A stretch of DNA of 64,000 nt from Serinus canaria (Eukaryota; Chordata; Aves; Passeriformes; Fringillidae): NCBI RefSeq assembly GCF_022539315.1, contig NC_066316.1:99752179-99816178 (forward strand), in the 5' to 3' direction. The translations under genes and the position numbers were made by a program. Of this stretch, positions 36,201 to 50,828 are shown piece by piece. Position 1 is the first letter of the stretch, and each line of letters opens with the position of its first letter. The notes beneath the pieces were generated by a model. It saw only the letters and a program-made list of their open reading frames with translations. It was not told where the DNA came from and did no database searches.

Positions 36201-38777
36201 TTCTGGCTTTCAATTCCACTTTGGGCAAATTCCTGTCATCTTTCATGTTAAGTTTTAAACCAGCTAGCCTTTTGTGTATTTTGGTGCCTTACATTCCCCT
36301 GTTCTTTCCTTCTTTTACTCTGAAACCTTTACTTAGCCTTTTCACTGTTTTGTCCCTTTGTAATGACAGGATTTGCAGCTCTTTCTCCACAGTAATATTT
36401 CATGCTGGAGTCTTTTCTGCTGCAGCACTCAAGCAGCCCTGTGGAAATCACTGAGCCTCGTTTAGGGAACAGAGGGTTAAGCATTGCCTTAGGTATGCCC
36501 ACAGCACTTGCAGCTCTAAATAAAGATATGGTTTTAATCAAATCTTATGCTTCAGGGCTTTTATGACTGTAAGAGAGGAGAAGAATATTTTCTTTCTTTT
36601 TCTCCCTCTCCTGTTTCCTTAAGAACAATTGACCATTTTTATTTTAGACTTTTGCTTAGCTTGTCTCCTGACTTCTCCAAAACTGATGAGGGGGCCATTT
36701 GTTGAGAATGAAAATGGAAAGAGCAAGCAGAGGTTAAGATAAAAACAGGAAGCCTGCTCTGGAGGTACATACACTGATGAGCTTTATTTGTGCACTTAAA
36801 GTCTAGTCAGCTTTGGGGAAAATACAAATTTTGCAACTGGGAAAACCAGCTGTTTTGATAGGTTTTGGTTTTGTTTTTCAGTCAGTGGTGTGGATTATTA
36901 TCTTCTCAGCATGGCCTCAGTTATGAGCTGAATTGTCTTCCCTGTCCTCTGCCTGTGGAGTGGAACTGTTTATTCCCTGAAGGACAGAAATAATCCTTCT
37001 GTCCTTTAGCCTAACAGTGTAGTTCAATGACACAGTTAATCAGGGGTACTTGTTTTCATGCACCTGAGCATTGCATTGGTTTAACTGTACCTGAAAAGGT
37101 AACCTAAGTATTAAAAGAGGAGAGAAATATAAAAGCCTGTATTATTCAGGAAGTCAAAAGAGATGATACAAAGGTCTCTTCTGTCTTTAAGTTCCTTGAA
37201 ATAAAGAAACAGCGAGCCATACTTTGATTTTTTTCAGTTTCCAAATACACTTAATTTTTTCTTTAACCCTGAACAGTTTAATTTATTATTTCTTTTTCAA
37301 TAGCACAGCTTGAAGCTATATGACTGTTTTTTTCTTTTTCAGTCTGTTCCTTTCACTAAGTGCATGTCCAGATTACTCTTTCATGCCTCATTTGCTGTGG
37401 CTTGCTGTACAAAGATATCAAGTGTTTCGTTAGCTAGTTTACTCATCCTGCTGCACTGCAGGTTTTCTGAGGCTTTTCTCTGCCCTGTCTCCCTGCATGC
37501 TTCCCTTTGTTCTGCTGCAGCACCATGGATGCTGTGTTGACTGAGCACCATCCCTACAAATCGTTTTGATCTCTCCATTTAGCCCTGGTATGTTAAAAGT
37601 GACATGGTTTAAAAATAAATGTACGGAATAAAACTGTAATTTCCTTCTGATACAAAGACAAGGCAGATGAAGGCTGAGCATTAGGACTGCATGCCTTTAC
37701 CCCATGGAGGTCTGAGATGTTGTGTGTGTGTGGTGCCAGGAAAGGAGCCAGGCTGTGGCCAGTGTGGAGCAGCCATCCATGCATTTGGGACTCTGGTTCC
37801 AGTGAGATAAGGGATCCCTGGGCTATGCCTCACTCTTTAGCATTCCTGGTCTAATGCAGACACTTAACTTTTAAATGCTTAAAACTGAAGATGTGCTTCA
37901 CCTCAGTTGCTTAGGTGTGAAACAGAGGCCTGAGGTAATGCTCTCCTCCTGTGCTGAAGCTGAGCTCAGTGTGAATGCTTCAGGATCATCTCCTTGAAAC
38001 CTTTTTTGAATTTTGATGCTGCTTATGACATCTCTCCCTCAGGGTTGCTCTGTTTAACTACTGCTTCCTTTTAGAATTGCTTCAAGTCCCTCTCACAGCT
38101 GTACAGCTGAGGAAAGTCCCCAGGAGATGGGTGCACTCTGCACTTGCAGAAAGGGATGCATCTGCTGGAGCAAGCACTGTGAGAGCCAGATGGGACACCA
38201 GCAACATGCCCTGCACCAATGTCTCTGTCCTGGGGATTTAAGGGGGGGCCAGTCTGCTTGTTTGGTCTCTTCATGATTTCATGTAGTGCTGTATAACAGA
38301 ACTATTCCCAACCCCATTTCCAGAGTTTTCAGTTTCTTGTATTTGAGCACCTAAAAGGAAAGTCTCCTGTCATTTGGAGATCCTACATCCATGCAAAGTC
38401 ATATTACATCTGTGCAAGGTTGATCATAATCTAGTTTTTGGCAACTATTATAGATTTATAAATCCTGCCATTTCACACTGTTTAAGAAACATAACAAACT
38501 AGTGTTTGGTTGAAATGGTGAGAGTGGGCATGTTTCTACATGCAAAATGAATCACCAGAATCTATCAACCAGTCAAGTATTGTATATTTTTTCCTGAAGT
38601 CAAATTACCTTCCAGCATGATGGAAAAACGCTTATACTTAGAGAAGTCCAGATGCTTAATTTCCAGTAACTTCACTCCCTCTCCAGCCTATTTCTTTTTA
38701 CTAAAGTTCTTTTAAAATTAAATGGGAGTTAGCTGCTGTTACATGTGTGGGTGGAGAATCAACCCTTAGCTCAACAG

Positions 38778-38791
38778 AAAAAAAAAAAAAA
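38778..38791 (+). repeat. Poly(A) run, 14 bases
   Basis: A14 after 'caacag'. No retrocopy body seen. Confidence 0.85.
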
Positions 38792-39173
38792 TGAAACAGA
38801 TGTAAATCAGAGGAAATTTTTATTTTTAGTAAACTTGAATATGTGTGCAGAGTTGGGGAATAAAAGCTTCAGATTTGCAGTTATCTAACCTGATTTTAAA
38901 TTGTACAGATTGAAGTCAGGGGCGTTTATATCTTTTTCATTGGTATTCTTAGGATACTTATTCCTGCTGACAGCTAACAGCAAAAAAAATACCAATTTCT
39001 AGCAGCCTGTTCAAAAAAATGTGAGGTTAAATATTCAATTGTTCAATTAAAACTAAACTTTCATTTTTAAAATGAAAGAAAAGACTCAGTAAAACAGCAA
39101 TTTAGTTCTTGGAGAAGATAATTATTTAATCTCAGCTGTTTCCTTGTTGCTTATCTTTATTACTTGAATAAAG

Positions 39174-39210
39174 TAAGCTTTGCTTTAATAAATAAGTTTG
39201 CTTTAATAAA
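39174..39210 (+). repeat. Two-copy 19/18-bp tandem duplication
   Basis: TAAGCTTTGCTTTAATAAA (39174-39192) is followed directly by TAAGTTTGCTTTAATAAA (39193-39210), which differs by one missing base. Simple replication-slippage duplication in an AT-rich stretch. Confidence 0.85.
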
Positions 39211-42200
39211 AAAATCCTTGAAGAAACAATAAATAATCAATTTATTTCTTTATTTGGCAAGCAGTATGCTCAATTTAGTTGATTTCTAAGGTGATTAATC
39301 TCTTGAATTATTGGTTTTTAAGTGGCTTCTTATTGAATTTCTTCTTTTGACATCCTGCTGGCCCTCAGGCCTTCCTGTCCTTGAGATCTGGGTACAGTGG
39401 GGTTTCTACAGACTCAAATGAACCCCTCTGTGCAGAAGATGAGATTCTGATGGCTTTCAGTGTCTTCCCTGCCCTGTGCTTTGCAGGAAGGAAAAGCTTG
39501 CTGTTACCTGGCTAACCTGGATAAATTAATGGGAGGAATATAATGTGGTCCAAGGTGGGATTAGTGTTTCTGTTCAATGACTGTCCTGTAAAGAGAAGAT
39601 TAAGGTATTTCTCCATCATTGTGGCTTCAACAGATCCACACCTGGCAGAGGAAGAGACGAGACTGCCAGTAAACCCAGTAGGCTCTGGGAAATCCCTGAG
39701 CTTCCCTGGTGTTACACAAAACTTTGGGGTATCTGCAATGAATTTGGACTAGAATTTTGAAACCATTTCCTCACAGGCATTCCACAACACTTTTCTGCCA
39801 TCAAGGAAATAAATTGCCCTTGTAGAACAAGTTATTCTAAGGAATAGGGTTAGGAAGTCCTCTTTCTCTTTTTTGGAGATTCTTTATCTCATAATCCTTC
39901 CCTGTGGCTGCTGGAAGACAAGGATCAAGATGCTAGCAAAAGTGTAGGAGGTACATAAGCAACTTTCCACTTGGTTTGAAGTAAACAGGGAGGTAGTCAT
40001 CGTCACAGGACACAGGGTGACACAAATCCTTCAGGCTGTGAAACCCTACGCTCTCTTCAGAATAGCTTTTTAAAAACCTGATTCCATCCTAGATGGAAAG
40101 TGCAGTCGAGTTTTACTTGGGCTTGCCACAGTTCCAAATATGGAATTGCTCTCCCACTTGCTTTTGGAAATTTCTTATTGCTCCTGTGTTCTTTTTTGGA
40201 AGGTGTTTGTGATATAGCATTACGAGACTGTTCTTCCCAGTTGTGAGCACATTGCATATCTGGTCTGGCAAATTGAAGGAAATTCATAGCTCTCTGCTAG
40301 GATGATCTCAGAAAATGCATGCAGGGGGCAGCTGCACCCATGAATTGAGTGGCTCTTCTCTGCAGACTGCATTCCTCCTGCTGTGAACTACATGGGATTA
40401 CCTGAGACTTGTCCCAGGATGGCAAACTGCAGACATGTGCTCTGCTCTGGGATTGGCAGAGAGGGCCCTTGTAAGCAGAACTTGCTCCAGGATCAGGAAA
40501 GGGAGATGCAGGAGCTGTGGCTCTCTGCAGTAGCTAAGGACTCCTCTGAGCTATGGGATGTATGCCTCCTTCAGCTGCACTGCCTCAGGAACTTCTGTGA
40601 GCCTCTCAATTTTTCCACATAATTGTGTTCAGAGAAATGGTTCACAAAGGAAAGTTGCCCATCAGAAAGAATGAAGGGCAGACACATGGCCACACGGAGA
40701 AGGCAAGATGAAATTCTGATCCTTGTTGTTATAGCAATTTAGACAGTTCTCTGATTTATTTTGATGTAAAATCAGTGTAATTGCAGTACCCTTAGGGGGA
40801 TCATAGTTTCTCCTGATGCGGAAAAAGGAACTGATGTTATGTATGAGCAGTCAGAGATGCTACTCTGACTCTTTGACTATTTTAACATCAGATAGATTGT
40901 CATCTCTGCCTTGTATAAGCTTCTATGACTGCTTCTTCCTCCTATCATCCCTTCTGGATTAGGGGTGAGCCTGTTATCCCACAGCCCATGTTTGTTTCTC
41001 CCCTTCCACCCTGGGTCCCAAAGGCTACCCTCAGGATGGCAGAAGAAATATGTGTTAAGGGGCTAGACCAGAAAGGAATTTTTGGGCATCCTTGACTTGT
41101 CAAGGCTGTGATGATACTCTGGAGACATATATCTATGATGAATATTCCAATATCAGAACCTTTTAATTTATTGACAGAACCTATTTGGAAAATTTTGAAA
41201 CAGAATTATTGGCTTGGTTAATACTTTTATTTGAGTGTTTAATCTTGATCTTCACTAAAAAGTGGAGCAAAAAAACAAATGTCAAGACTGAAAACAAAGA
41301 CCTTGTTATTGAATAAAATTCTGAATTTCCCTGATTCAAGTTATTTTCAGAGAAACAGCTTGCAAAACAATAACAAAAATTTCAATTTTTTGTTTCATTT
41401 TGTATCAGAAATAAATTCAAAAGCTGAAAAATTCTCCCATAACAGGAAGGTTCTTTCCCAGAAGTCTACCACACCCACTCTTCTGGAGCCAAGGATTGCA
41501 GTAGGCATCTGTGAAAGGGAGTTCAGTGAGGACCAGAGCACACAGAATGTTTTAAATACTGTTAGTGCAATAGCAGGAGAGCCTGCCTTCTCCAACCTGT
41601 CAAGTGTAAATAATGGATTCCTACTTTGACATGAAGCTTGGAATCCAAAACTGAAGAGCTTTAAAAGGATGTGTTGCTAGCTCTAGGTTTCGATTAGGGC
41701 AGCTGCTGGTCCTGCACCTAAAAAGAAAATATTTCTTTTCCCTGCCTGATCACTTTCCCTACCTAAATTATTCATCCATGGCATAGAGAAACTGCATCCT
41801 TTCATGAGCTGTTCTTTGCTTCCTTGGTGTTTTCTGGCTTTCTGTTTTGTGTGTTCCTTGGCCTCTCTGAGGCCTCTGTGAGCAGCTTACTATATGTGTT
41901 TTTGCAATCATTTTCTGCTCTGCTTATCTGATTGGGTTCATTTTGAGCTATTTGTAGACAGTACAAAAAGAGACCAGATTAAAATCAATGCAGACATTGT
42001 GTTCCCACACATGCCCTGTATTCCTAGGTATTAGAAATGGGAATGAGTCATCCAGCAATACAGTTAAGTACTGACAAATGGTTGTCTAAATCTCTGATAA
42101 GGAAAATCTCTTTGACTTATTGCATATTTTCTGTCTCCTCATGCTGCTGGTATAAATCTAAGACAAAAATCTACTCTTGGCCTCCCCAAGGACAGAACTT

Positions 42201-45200
42201 GCTGTCTTTGTTCAGGTATATTTTGCAATGAAATGTGTGGGAGTTTTGGGGACTAGAGCACTGAGACTAAATTTATGTTTTAGAACAGTGAAAAATAAAT
42301 CCTCCTTTATAGACAACATTTGTCTGTAACAAGGGAAATGCCCATGTGTCTCTGTAGCCAGAGAACAATGATATTTTTAAAGCTTTGTTTAGTAACTCTG
42401 CTTCTTTCCAGCTCAAGAGATGTCTCACTTCCTAAATCATGCTGGTTTTAGCTGTTAAAAAGCTAACAATGGAATGAATAAAAGTGATGATTGTGATAGA
42501 GAGGATAGTAAAATATCACCTGAAGACAACTTAATGTTTTATCTGCAGTGTTTATTTTAAGCATATTCCTTGAGAATTGGGTTGGTTTAGCTACAGGGCT
42601 GTAGTTAAAGTCATTTTACAACAGTGGAAGGACAATTTACTAGATACACTATTTATGTGAAAGCCAGTATAGGAGTTTATTCTTAAAGCTTAAGTGAGAA
42701 ACAGTCACACAAAATCATATTTCAGAAGAATAGAAGAACCCACTGAATAAATTACTGCAATTATTTATTTGCCATTAAAACATGTACTCATTCAGAGGTA
42801 AATTCACTTGTTACTCCTGGGAGGAGGATGGAGCTGGCCCCTCCTGGCTTTTCATAAGAGTCTCTTAGAATCCCTCTTAATGGAGCACATCACTGTGTCT
42901 AAAGCCATCTAAGTTTTCCTTTTAATTGCATAGTGTTTATTTCTCAATACACAGAACTTTGCACCCCTGTTCTCACTGACTGCAAGGTCCTGACAATTTT
43001 TCCCCCCTTTCTCTTACTCTCCTTTTAAAATATATGTGTGAGATATATTTGAATTTCTTAAGGTTGTCCTGAGCTGGACATTAAAAGAGTGTAGGCAGTA
43101 ATTGTGCAAACATACCCTCCCAAGCCTTCCACAGGCATGACTGTCACACCCCTCTTGTTTCAAATCTGGGGTGCCCAGGAGCAGCAGCAGCAAAGTGAGT
43201 AATGAATGGCTCTCAGGACACTATGAGGGAATTCAGCCGAAGCTTTTTTCCTGCATTTGCATTCGCAACATAAAATTTGAATGCAAGCAAAAAGAGATGC
43301 AAAAATAAAGTCTCACCCTCTCCTTCCTGCATTCACAGCTTGCATGAGTAACCCCTTGTCACAGCTCCTTTTAAGCACTCCCCACCTTTTCACCCTCAGG
43401 ACCCACCCACGGCTTCTTCCCACTCCTGGGCAAAAATTGCACTTCTTCTGTCAGAGGGAGTTGTGGGCTACAGCATCTTGTGTTCCCACTGTCCTGAGTG
43501 CAAGTCATGCTTCTTTGACTTGTCAAACAAACAAATAGCACAGCCATTTAGATTTTATTAAAAATAAATTTGAAAAGAACACACATCTTCCCCTGAGGAG
43601 AGAAACAGAGAGCACAAACATTTGACAGATGTTGGACATGTTGTTTCGTGCCTTACTAGAAGGCACTGAGACACTGTGGTAACAGCAGCAGCACTAGAAC
43701 TGGAGTGAAGGGAGAAAAGACTTGGTGTAAAGAATGGAGTTATAACTTGGTGGGATATTTAGTGTACTATATTTTGCTATTATCTCACCTTCCAGTCCTT
43801 GAAGAAATTTATGGGATGTTATAATAAGCATAAAGCCTAATAGAAAACATTTTTTTTTTCCTAAACATTCTCAGTGGTTATTGCAAACTGAGCTATGTTC
43901 TTGTTTCAACCCTTCTTTAATTTGCTTTTAAAGACTTGATTAGGGGTTGTTTCATAAACTCCCTGCCTGAGTAGCATACCATGCCCTGTACGTAATATCC
44001 TTTGCTTCCCAACCATTCATACTCAGTAGAAATGGTCAAGTGGAATTGACCCTTGTGTACTAAAATAGCATAAGTTTTAAGTTCAACTTCAGGAAATCTG
44101 CTCTTTTAGAACAAATACACAGTAGAAGTTGATATGCTTTAAGGCCATTATTTGCCCCCAAAAAACTCTCTGGAAACAGTCTCACACTCTCATACTGAGC
44201 TGTAGCTTAACTTTTCCTTTTTGCATTCTACATTAATTTATTTTATTTTTCAATATCCATGTCAGCTTTCTGAAATGTAAGCACTTTGGCAAGATTCAAT
44301 ACATGCATCTTCCCCTCCTGAATAAGCAGTGTGCAGCCCTGGAGAAGATTTCTTCTGGGTCAAGAGAAAAAAGAAAATAATTGGACACTGTATTGGGTCA
44401 GGAAAAGATAACTAATGGGTCAACTATTTATACACAGTGAAGCAGATCCAGAAATTAGAAGCATTGCGAGAAAAAATAATCTGGAACAAGGTCAGAGAAG
44501 GTATTTGACACTGGACCTGTTGTACTTCTAGTGTTCAGATGCTTTAAATTGCATAACCTAAATTAGTTACTGTTGCTCTTGGAAATTTAATCCCACCTCA
44601 GTTAAATTATACTAATTCAAATTTCCAGGCAGCCATTTTTCCCAGATTTAGAACAAAATTCTTGCAATTTTTTTGTGTTCTATCAATACTTCAGTATGCA
44701 AGTACTCAGAGCTTTACTCCACAGAGCAGTTTTACAAAATTGAAACTCTTTCACTGGTTCATATGCTAACATATAAACCATCTTAAACAGGTCAGAGAGC
44801 AATGCCTCACATGACAAAGGTCTTGAAACCTTCCTAAAAAGGAACACTGTAAGGGTGACAGCTAAAGCCTTGGAAATTCTGTTTAACTGAGATTATTTCA
44901 GATGTGCTCACTAAATCTGATTCTGAAGTAAGTTGTCGAACAGAGCACAGGAAATATCCATGTGGGTGTGAATACATCTATCTCCATCAAAACTGGACAA
45001 TTATCAAAGAGTGATTCTTTGACTACATATCTTGATAGCCCTCATTAGAAATTAAAATCAAGGAGAAAATTTCTTGTTGCTTCTTTCCCAGAGTTTACAT
45101 AACCCAAACTAATTCTTCAGCTTGTTTTCCCAATTATTCTTATGATTTGGAAAGACAGTATGTAACATCATCTCTTGCTGACATCTGTTGCAATTCTGCT

Positions 45201-46173
45201 GGGATGCTGTAATGAATTAAAGGGAAACTTCTTGTGTTGATTGCAAGCTATCTTGTGATTGCAGAGATACTGCTGCTCTTTGGCTGCTTACCTTGTGATT
45301 TAGTAGAGATTTTAAAGCAAGGCTGCTTCTTGTGACTTGTAATCAGCCCTGCTTCTTGAGAATTTAGGTGCCTCCAAGACTACTTTCACATTTCTTGTGT
45401 TCAAATGAAATGCTTTGCAGATTATCACAATAAGGAGTGAGCAGAGACTGTGCATCATGCACTGTTGGTAGAGCCAACCTGAGATCCCCAGTTTATCTGC
45501 TGCCTTTACTGCCAGACTGTCCTCACCAGAATACCTTCTTAAGCCTGATCTATCAAACAACTCCTCTGCTTTATGCTGAGATACCCAAAGAAGAAGGTTG
45601 TTAAGAAGTGTTTTTGAGGACTGCCAAGAAAATCTCAGCCATTAAGTGCAGCTTTATTAGAAAGGGTGACTGTCTGGCCTTGTTGACCTTTAGCTTCCAC
45701 TTTGCAACTTGTTAGCATCACTTACCACTCAGATGAGTATGATTATAGTCTCTTTCTCTGAAGGATCATGTGTACTTTGAAAGGCTCTAAAACCTGTAAA
45801 TGCCAACTGCTGATTTTGATTTACAGCTTTACCTTTCTTAGTCTCTCGGCTGAATCCCTCAGTGATGGCATTTAACCATCATTGCTTTGCATGGAAACCT
45901 CTAATACACTCCTAAATTGTTTGCAAGATTTGACTCTGGTGTTGTGTTGAAGGTGGAAGTTTACCCAAATTTACCCAGTCTCTGCTAAGTGGGTAAATTG
46001 TCCATGTTCTGATCTCTGTAGCCATTCAGGCAGACAAGCAGCTTTCCCACTGAAAATGATTTGTTGTCATTTGTTGTTAGACTACATTTTCCACCTTAAA
46101 TTTTCTGTTAGCTTGATGGCTTTGGATCAGGTCAATATAGAAATTCAATAAAGTTGGATCATTGCAAGTTAAG

Positions 46174-46191
46174 AATAGATATATATCTATT
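46174..46191. repeat. 18-bp perfect palindrome
   Basis: AATAGATATATATCTATT is its own reverse complement. It is AT-rich with an ATATAT centre and symmetry stops at the next base. No function is inferred. Confidence 0.85.
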
Positions 46192-49100
46192 TCACCCAAC
46201 CCCCTTTCCATGAAAGAGAGGTTTTCCATGTGGGAGTCCTGAAAAAGCACCAAGATTGCAATTATTTCTCAGATTATTTAGCACAGACATTCCTTCTTGC
46301 TAGCCAGAACAAAGAAATCTTTCACATGAACTAAGGTGTCCTGCTTCTGAGAAGCCTGAGCATCCCAGCTGTACAGGCTGAAAGGCTTTTACCACTTCAA
46401 AACCAGCTGGTCAAACAAAAGAATTACAGCAATAGTGATGAGTAGAGATATAGATATTTTACCTACTCCAGACTTAAGGAATATTCTGAATTGAAAGTGA
46501 ACTTTGATGCAAGCTCTACTCCCATACATGAGCTCTTATTGCCTAATAACTTTGTGTAGAAAGGAAGATTGTCTGCAACATTTGCATTGCATGAGAGAGC
46601 ATGATGGCTCCTACTTGCATTTCCATCCATGCAGACTTTTTGGGTGGGTTTTTCTAATTATAGTAGCAACAAGCGTGTTCACTTTTGCAGATACCAGTTC
46701 TTTGTTTCATAAGACAGCAGAGCATTATTGGTTTAAAATCAATTTTTTTTGATGCAGCCCAGCTTCCTTGTATGAGTGTTACCTGTTTTTCCAGAGGAGA
46801 CAGGGAGAAATCTCAAGTAACTGCCCATTCTATGTGATAAGGTTTTGTTTCATTAGAAGAAATTTGGTTGCCCTTAGCTGCCACATGTCAGTTCCAACAG
46901 CTGTTTGCAGCCTAGCAGCATTATGTTGCATGCAGGAAAGGAATGTGGGGGATACCATAGTCCAGATTTTCAGATGGTACAAATCTGCATAACTGCCTCA
47001 ACTCAAAACAGATCTCTGCTGGTTTGTGCATTCTGAGAGCCCATCAATGCTGCAAAATGAAGTGTGGTGCAGAAATCACTGAAAAAGGGTAAGACTGTGG
47101 CAGCAAATCCACATGATATAGTATACACCCTTCACAGAATGATATTCTGAGCTTCGTAATCAGGATAACCTTGGTCTCTGCAAAGCCAGGTAAATCAATA
47201 AGCTTTATTCAGCTGCAGGACATGGCAAATGTTGCTGTCATGCTTCAATACAAGTATGTTCTCAGCCATGTGTTTTGGTATGACAGTTCCCAAAATTTTC
47301 TGGTGCAAGATTATCATGTGCAGAGTTTAGCCCTTGGATCTCTCAGTAGGCATTAGGGTGGGTGTGCACTGTGTTCTTGACTTATGACTCGAGTTCTGGT
47401 TTACATTTCCTAAATGTAAAATTAAATTTTGCTTTTCATTTTAAACAATGAGTTTTAATCCAAAGTCCCAGTCTCTGGATTTTGAATTCTTCACTGCAGC
47501 CCTCATATGTGAGACCCTTTAGGATTTTCCATATTGTTCATGACTTCCAGACTGCCACATCTGGAGATGGAAGGGATAAGCACAATCACCACTAGGAGCT
47601 ATCTTATCTTTGATGATGTACCTGGGAACCAGTAGGGGCCATGTTTTCACAGCACCATCTTTCCCTTATCTGCTGGACTCTAGTTCTAGTCAGATTTTCT
47701 GATTAGCTTTCACAGTTAGTTTCAGCACTTTGAGCAAAGGACCCTCTGGTTTTTCAGCTTTCCTCCAGAGCCCATTTCAAACCAGCTGCCCATCATGTGC
47801 TTTTTAACCTTTTCTTTTTAAATGCAGGTTTACCCTTTATTTTATCTTTTTTTGGAATTGGGGTTTACCTCATTCCCATAGCCCTTGACTGTGCTTAATC
47901 TTTGGTTTTGATTCTCACACTGGCCTTTGAAATAGACATTCAGACATTTTTTCCCAATTTTTACTTCTCAAAAAAAAATACTGACGCGAGATCTGCATTT
48001 ATTCCACAACACCTCGAAAACTGAGTGAGTGAGGAGATCTGGTGAGGGCACACAACTGACCTAACCTGGGAAGATTTTTCTCCACAGGAAGAATCCAGCT
48101 ACATGTAAGACCTGCAAGGAAATTGGTGTTGGTAAGTGTCATTAGTAAGGAACAAGTTCCAGGTTTATTTTTTAACTTCTATGTTTATTTTTAACTATTT
48201 TGGATTCTACTGTAAACAGAAGGGTCTGGATTGCACATTCTGCTTCAAGCAGCTTCCAGCAGTTGGGGTTCTTTGTTGGGTTTGGATATGAGACCCTCCA
48301 TACCCTGAGACATGGAGGTCCAAAAGAAATTAAGGTTACAATCACAGCAGACAATGCTCTTCAGGATAATCTGATTTACTTTTTATGTCATTTTTCCTAA
48401 AGAACAGAATCTACACATACAGCACATAGAGAATAACCACAGCTACCACATGTTCATCCCCATGTCTGTTTTTGGCACCCACCAGCCAGTCACAGGGGGC
48501 TGTTGGAAGGCTCCTGTTGCTACTCTAGAAATGGTGGAGGTGCTTGGTATCACTTGTGCTTTGTTGTTGTGTCAGGGTCTTGAAACAAGTGGGATTTATT
48601 TTTGTAGGCAAATCATCAGCTAAGAGGAAACAGTTGTGCTCTGTGCATATACATTTGTTGATGCTTTGTTTGCTCTTGCTTGGAGCTGTTGTACTGACAT
48701 CACTGCAGAGCCATGGGTCCCTACAGCAGCTGCCAATTAGAAATAGAATGAACATATCATTCTCAAATGGAGGAAGTTAACAACTGGCCCTTATTATCAT
48801 GTAATTAAGTTAAGGATCTGGTCTTGATCTTCAAAGTGTCTGGCTCAAATCGTTGCTTGGACTGTCTTTCCTTCCCTACTCAGTGACCACTAACATCACT
48901 GCTTCCTGAATGAAGCACAGAAGAAGTTTGCTTGCTTAACTTGTTTTTCATGGCATAAATTATTCAGCAGACATGCAAGACACAGAAAACAAGAATCAAA
49001 TGTACATATAAAATATACTTATATAGCCAGTAGCCAAAAGCAACTTTTCAGGGAGGGAAGAAAAATAAAAATTGGAGAAAAATTCAGCTATAATTCACTA

Positions 49101-49554
49101 TGGGAGGGCTTTTACTGATTATGCTTTAGATCTGTGCAGTTTGTGACTTACTTGGACCTCTTCATGTTATGCACAAAGACAGAAGCTGTACCCTTCCTCA
49201 CATTTGTACATCCCCACTGGGACTGTGTTGGTTCTCTGTTTACATCTTCCCCTGCTGAACCACTACTCCTTCATGGCACTTGCACATAAAATTGTCTTTT
49301 CTATTTTTAGGTTCTCCAGCTCTCATCTCTGGGAAGACTAGCAGTGCACTGGGCATGTTCAGTTTAATTTATTTATTTCTCATGACTTATTAATGGTGCA
49401 TAACACATGTATATGCCATTTAGATGCCTAGATTTATCCTTCATACTTTAAAAATTATGTAACGAAGTCTCAGCAGGCATGGGATGCTTCTATTTATGCA
49501 CTTTTTTTGTGCTGACTTGCTTTTGCTGTCTTTAAAAGTCAGTAGGAATTCTGT

Positions 49555-49569
49555 CATTGACTTCAGTGG
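49555..49569 (+). repeat. Possible fragment of an ancient amniote repeat
   Basis: CATTGACTTCAGTGG matches a short motif that recurs in old reptile/bird interspersed repeats ('cattgacttcaatggg'). Only this core and a little flank look similar, so the call is weak. Confidence 0.25.
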
Positions 49570-50688
49570 AAATTAGAATGCTTCCCAAGTGAAATTTTCA
49601 CCCTGTATTCTCCTTCCCCCTCCAAATTTTCTATTCTCAAAAGTATTTAAATATGACACCAGATCTCACCACTGCCTGAAATACCCATGGGACAGTATGC
49701 ATTTTTTAAATTACATTTGAAATGAAACCTCAGGAAAAATCCTGAAAATGGAGATATTCTTAATGTTAAAGTCACAAGACAAACTCAGTAAACTGAGGAT
49801 GAGCTTGCTTTCCTACCTCAATCTCAACGACCCAATTGCTATTTCCTTCTTTTAATATAATGACCCAATTTTCTGTTCCATTATGAAGTTACAAGATCAA
49901 GCCTCAGTTTTTCATTTTTAGGTAGCCAGGGTCTTTCTTGTACAGCTAAAAAACTGAGCAAAAGACTACTGGATTTCCAGTTACTGAGAGCTTACATTTT
50001 TCACTGACTTAAGTAAAAACTGTGGCAACTTTCAAAAAAACAGGCCAGCCTATTGAGCTTCTTTATATATAGTCACATAGTGACCTGACTTTCAAAGATG
50101 TAGAGTACAAATAAGTTTTATTAAATCAAAGGCATCTTCATGTGCTTCATGAATTTGAATATTAAGACAACATTTGAATAAAATCAACAAGAATTTGCCA
50201 AAGTCTTCAGAAGTTTCCAGGGATGTAACAGGATATTAATTTGGTCTCTTGGGTTCTTTCTATAACACTGGACGTGATTTAGGCATGCAAAGCCCAGACT
50301 GACATGGGTAGGGTTTAACCACATCCTGAGCTTTCCTTTTAATTATTTTTCTCAATGAACATTATAATATGCAGTAATACTTTGGTACAGGGAGCAATGA
50401 CACATCCTGTACCAGAACAGATATGAGCACTGATAATAGAACAGAGAAGTCTTTGTTCATCTGTGTGAAAAACAACCAGCTACATTTTTAATCTCTTTCT
50501 TTGATAAACCTTATTGTGCCTCCTCTATAGTGTATAAGGGATTAAATTTGGGATTGTGGAAAAAAAATCAATAATTTTCACTTTTCTCCAGAACTTTAAG
50601 AAATAAGAGAAGTCTCTTTAGCCCTTTTACATACATGTGGGTCAATTCAAATGTCCTCATATCATGTGAAATTATTCTCATAAGAATG

Positions 50689-50828
50689 AGGAGGTGAGCT
50701 CAGTTGTTTGGAGCATGGTGCTCGTAACACCAAGGGTGTGGGGTCAATCCCCATATGGGCCATTTAATTAAGAGTGGGACTTGATGATCCTTGGAGGGCC
50801 CTTCCAACTCAGCATATTCTGTGAATCT
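50689..50828 (+). mobile_element. tRNA-Ile-derived SINE with CR1 tail (TguSINE1-like), apparently full length
   Basis: The first 74 bp (50689-50762) align without gaps to tRNA-Ile: 'ggtgagctcagttg' is the D-arm/A box (tRNA ggttagctcagttg), 'gagcatggtgct' the anticodon stem, 'taacaccaaggg' the variable region, 'ggggtcaatcccc' the T-arm/B box, and 'gggcca' the 3' acceptor end. The anticodon loop reads CTCGTAA instead of CTAATAA and the T loop is mutated, so this is not a working tRNA gene. From about 50763 it becomes a CR1 3' end: 'gggacttgatgatccttgg', 'gggcccttccaactcagc', 'atattctgtgaatct'. Such SINEs are non-autonomous, transcribed by RNA polymerase III from the A/B boxes and mobilised by CR1 reverse transcriptase that recognises the shared tail. 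The head-plus-tail structure is the best clue to a songbird host. Confidence 0.9.

Larger units (their letters stand above)
32700..50688. other. Unique non-coding sequence
   Basis: About 18 kb without a supportable gene or clear mobile element. Frames up to about 128 codons (35.07-35.45 kb) lack domains. Minor features are a purine-rich GA tract at 33239-33289, A14 at 38778-38791, a 19/18-bp tandem at 39174-39210 and an 18-bp palindrome at 46174-46191. Confidence 0.6.

Noticed and set aside
50689..50762. A functional tRNA-Ile gene
   Set aside because: The anticodon loop and T loop are mutated and the sequence runs directly into a CR1 tail, so it is a SINE head.
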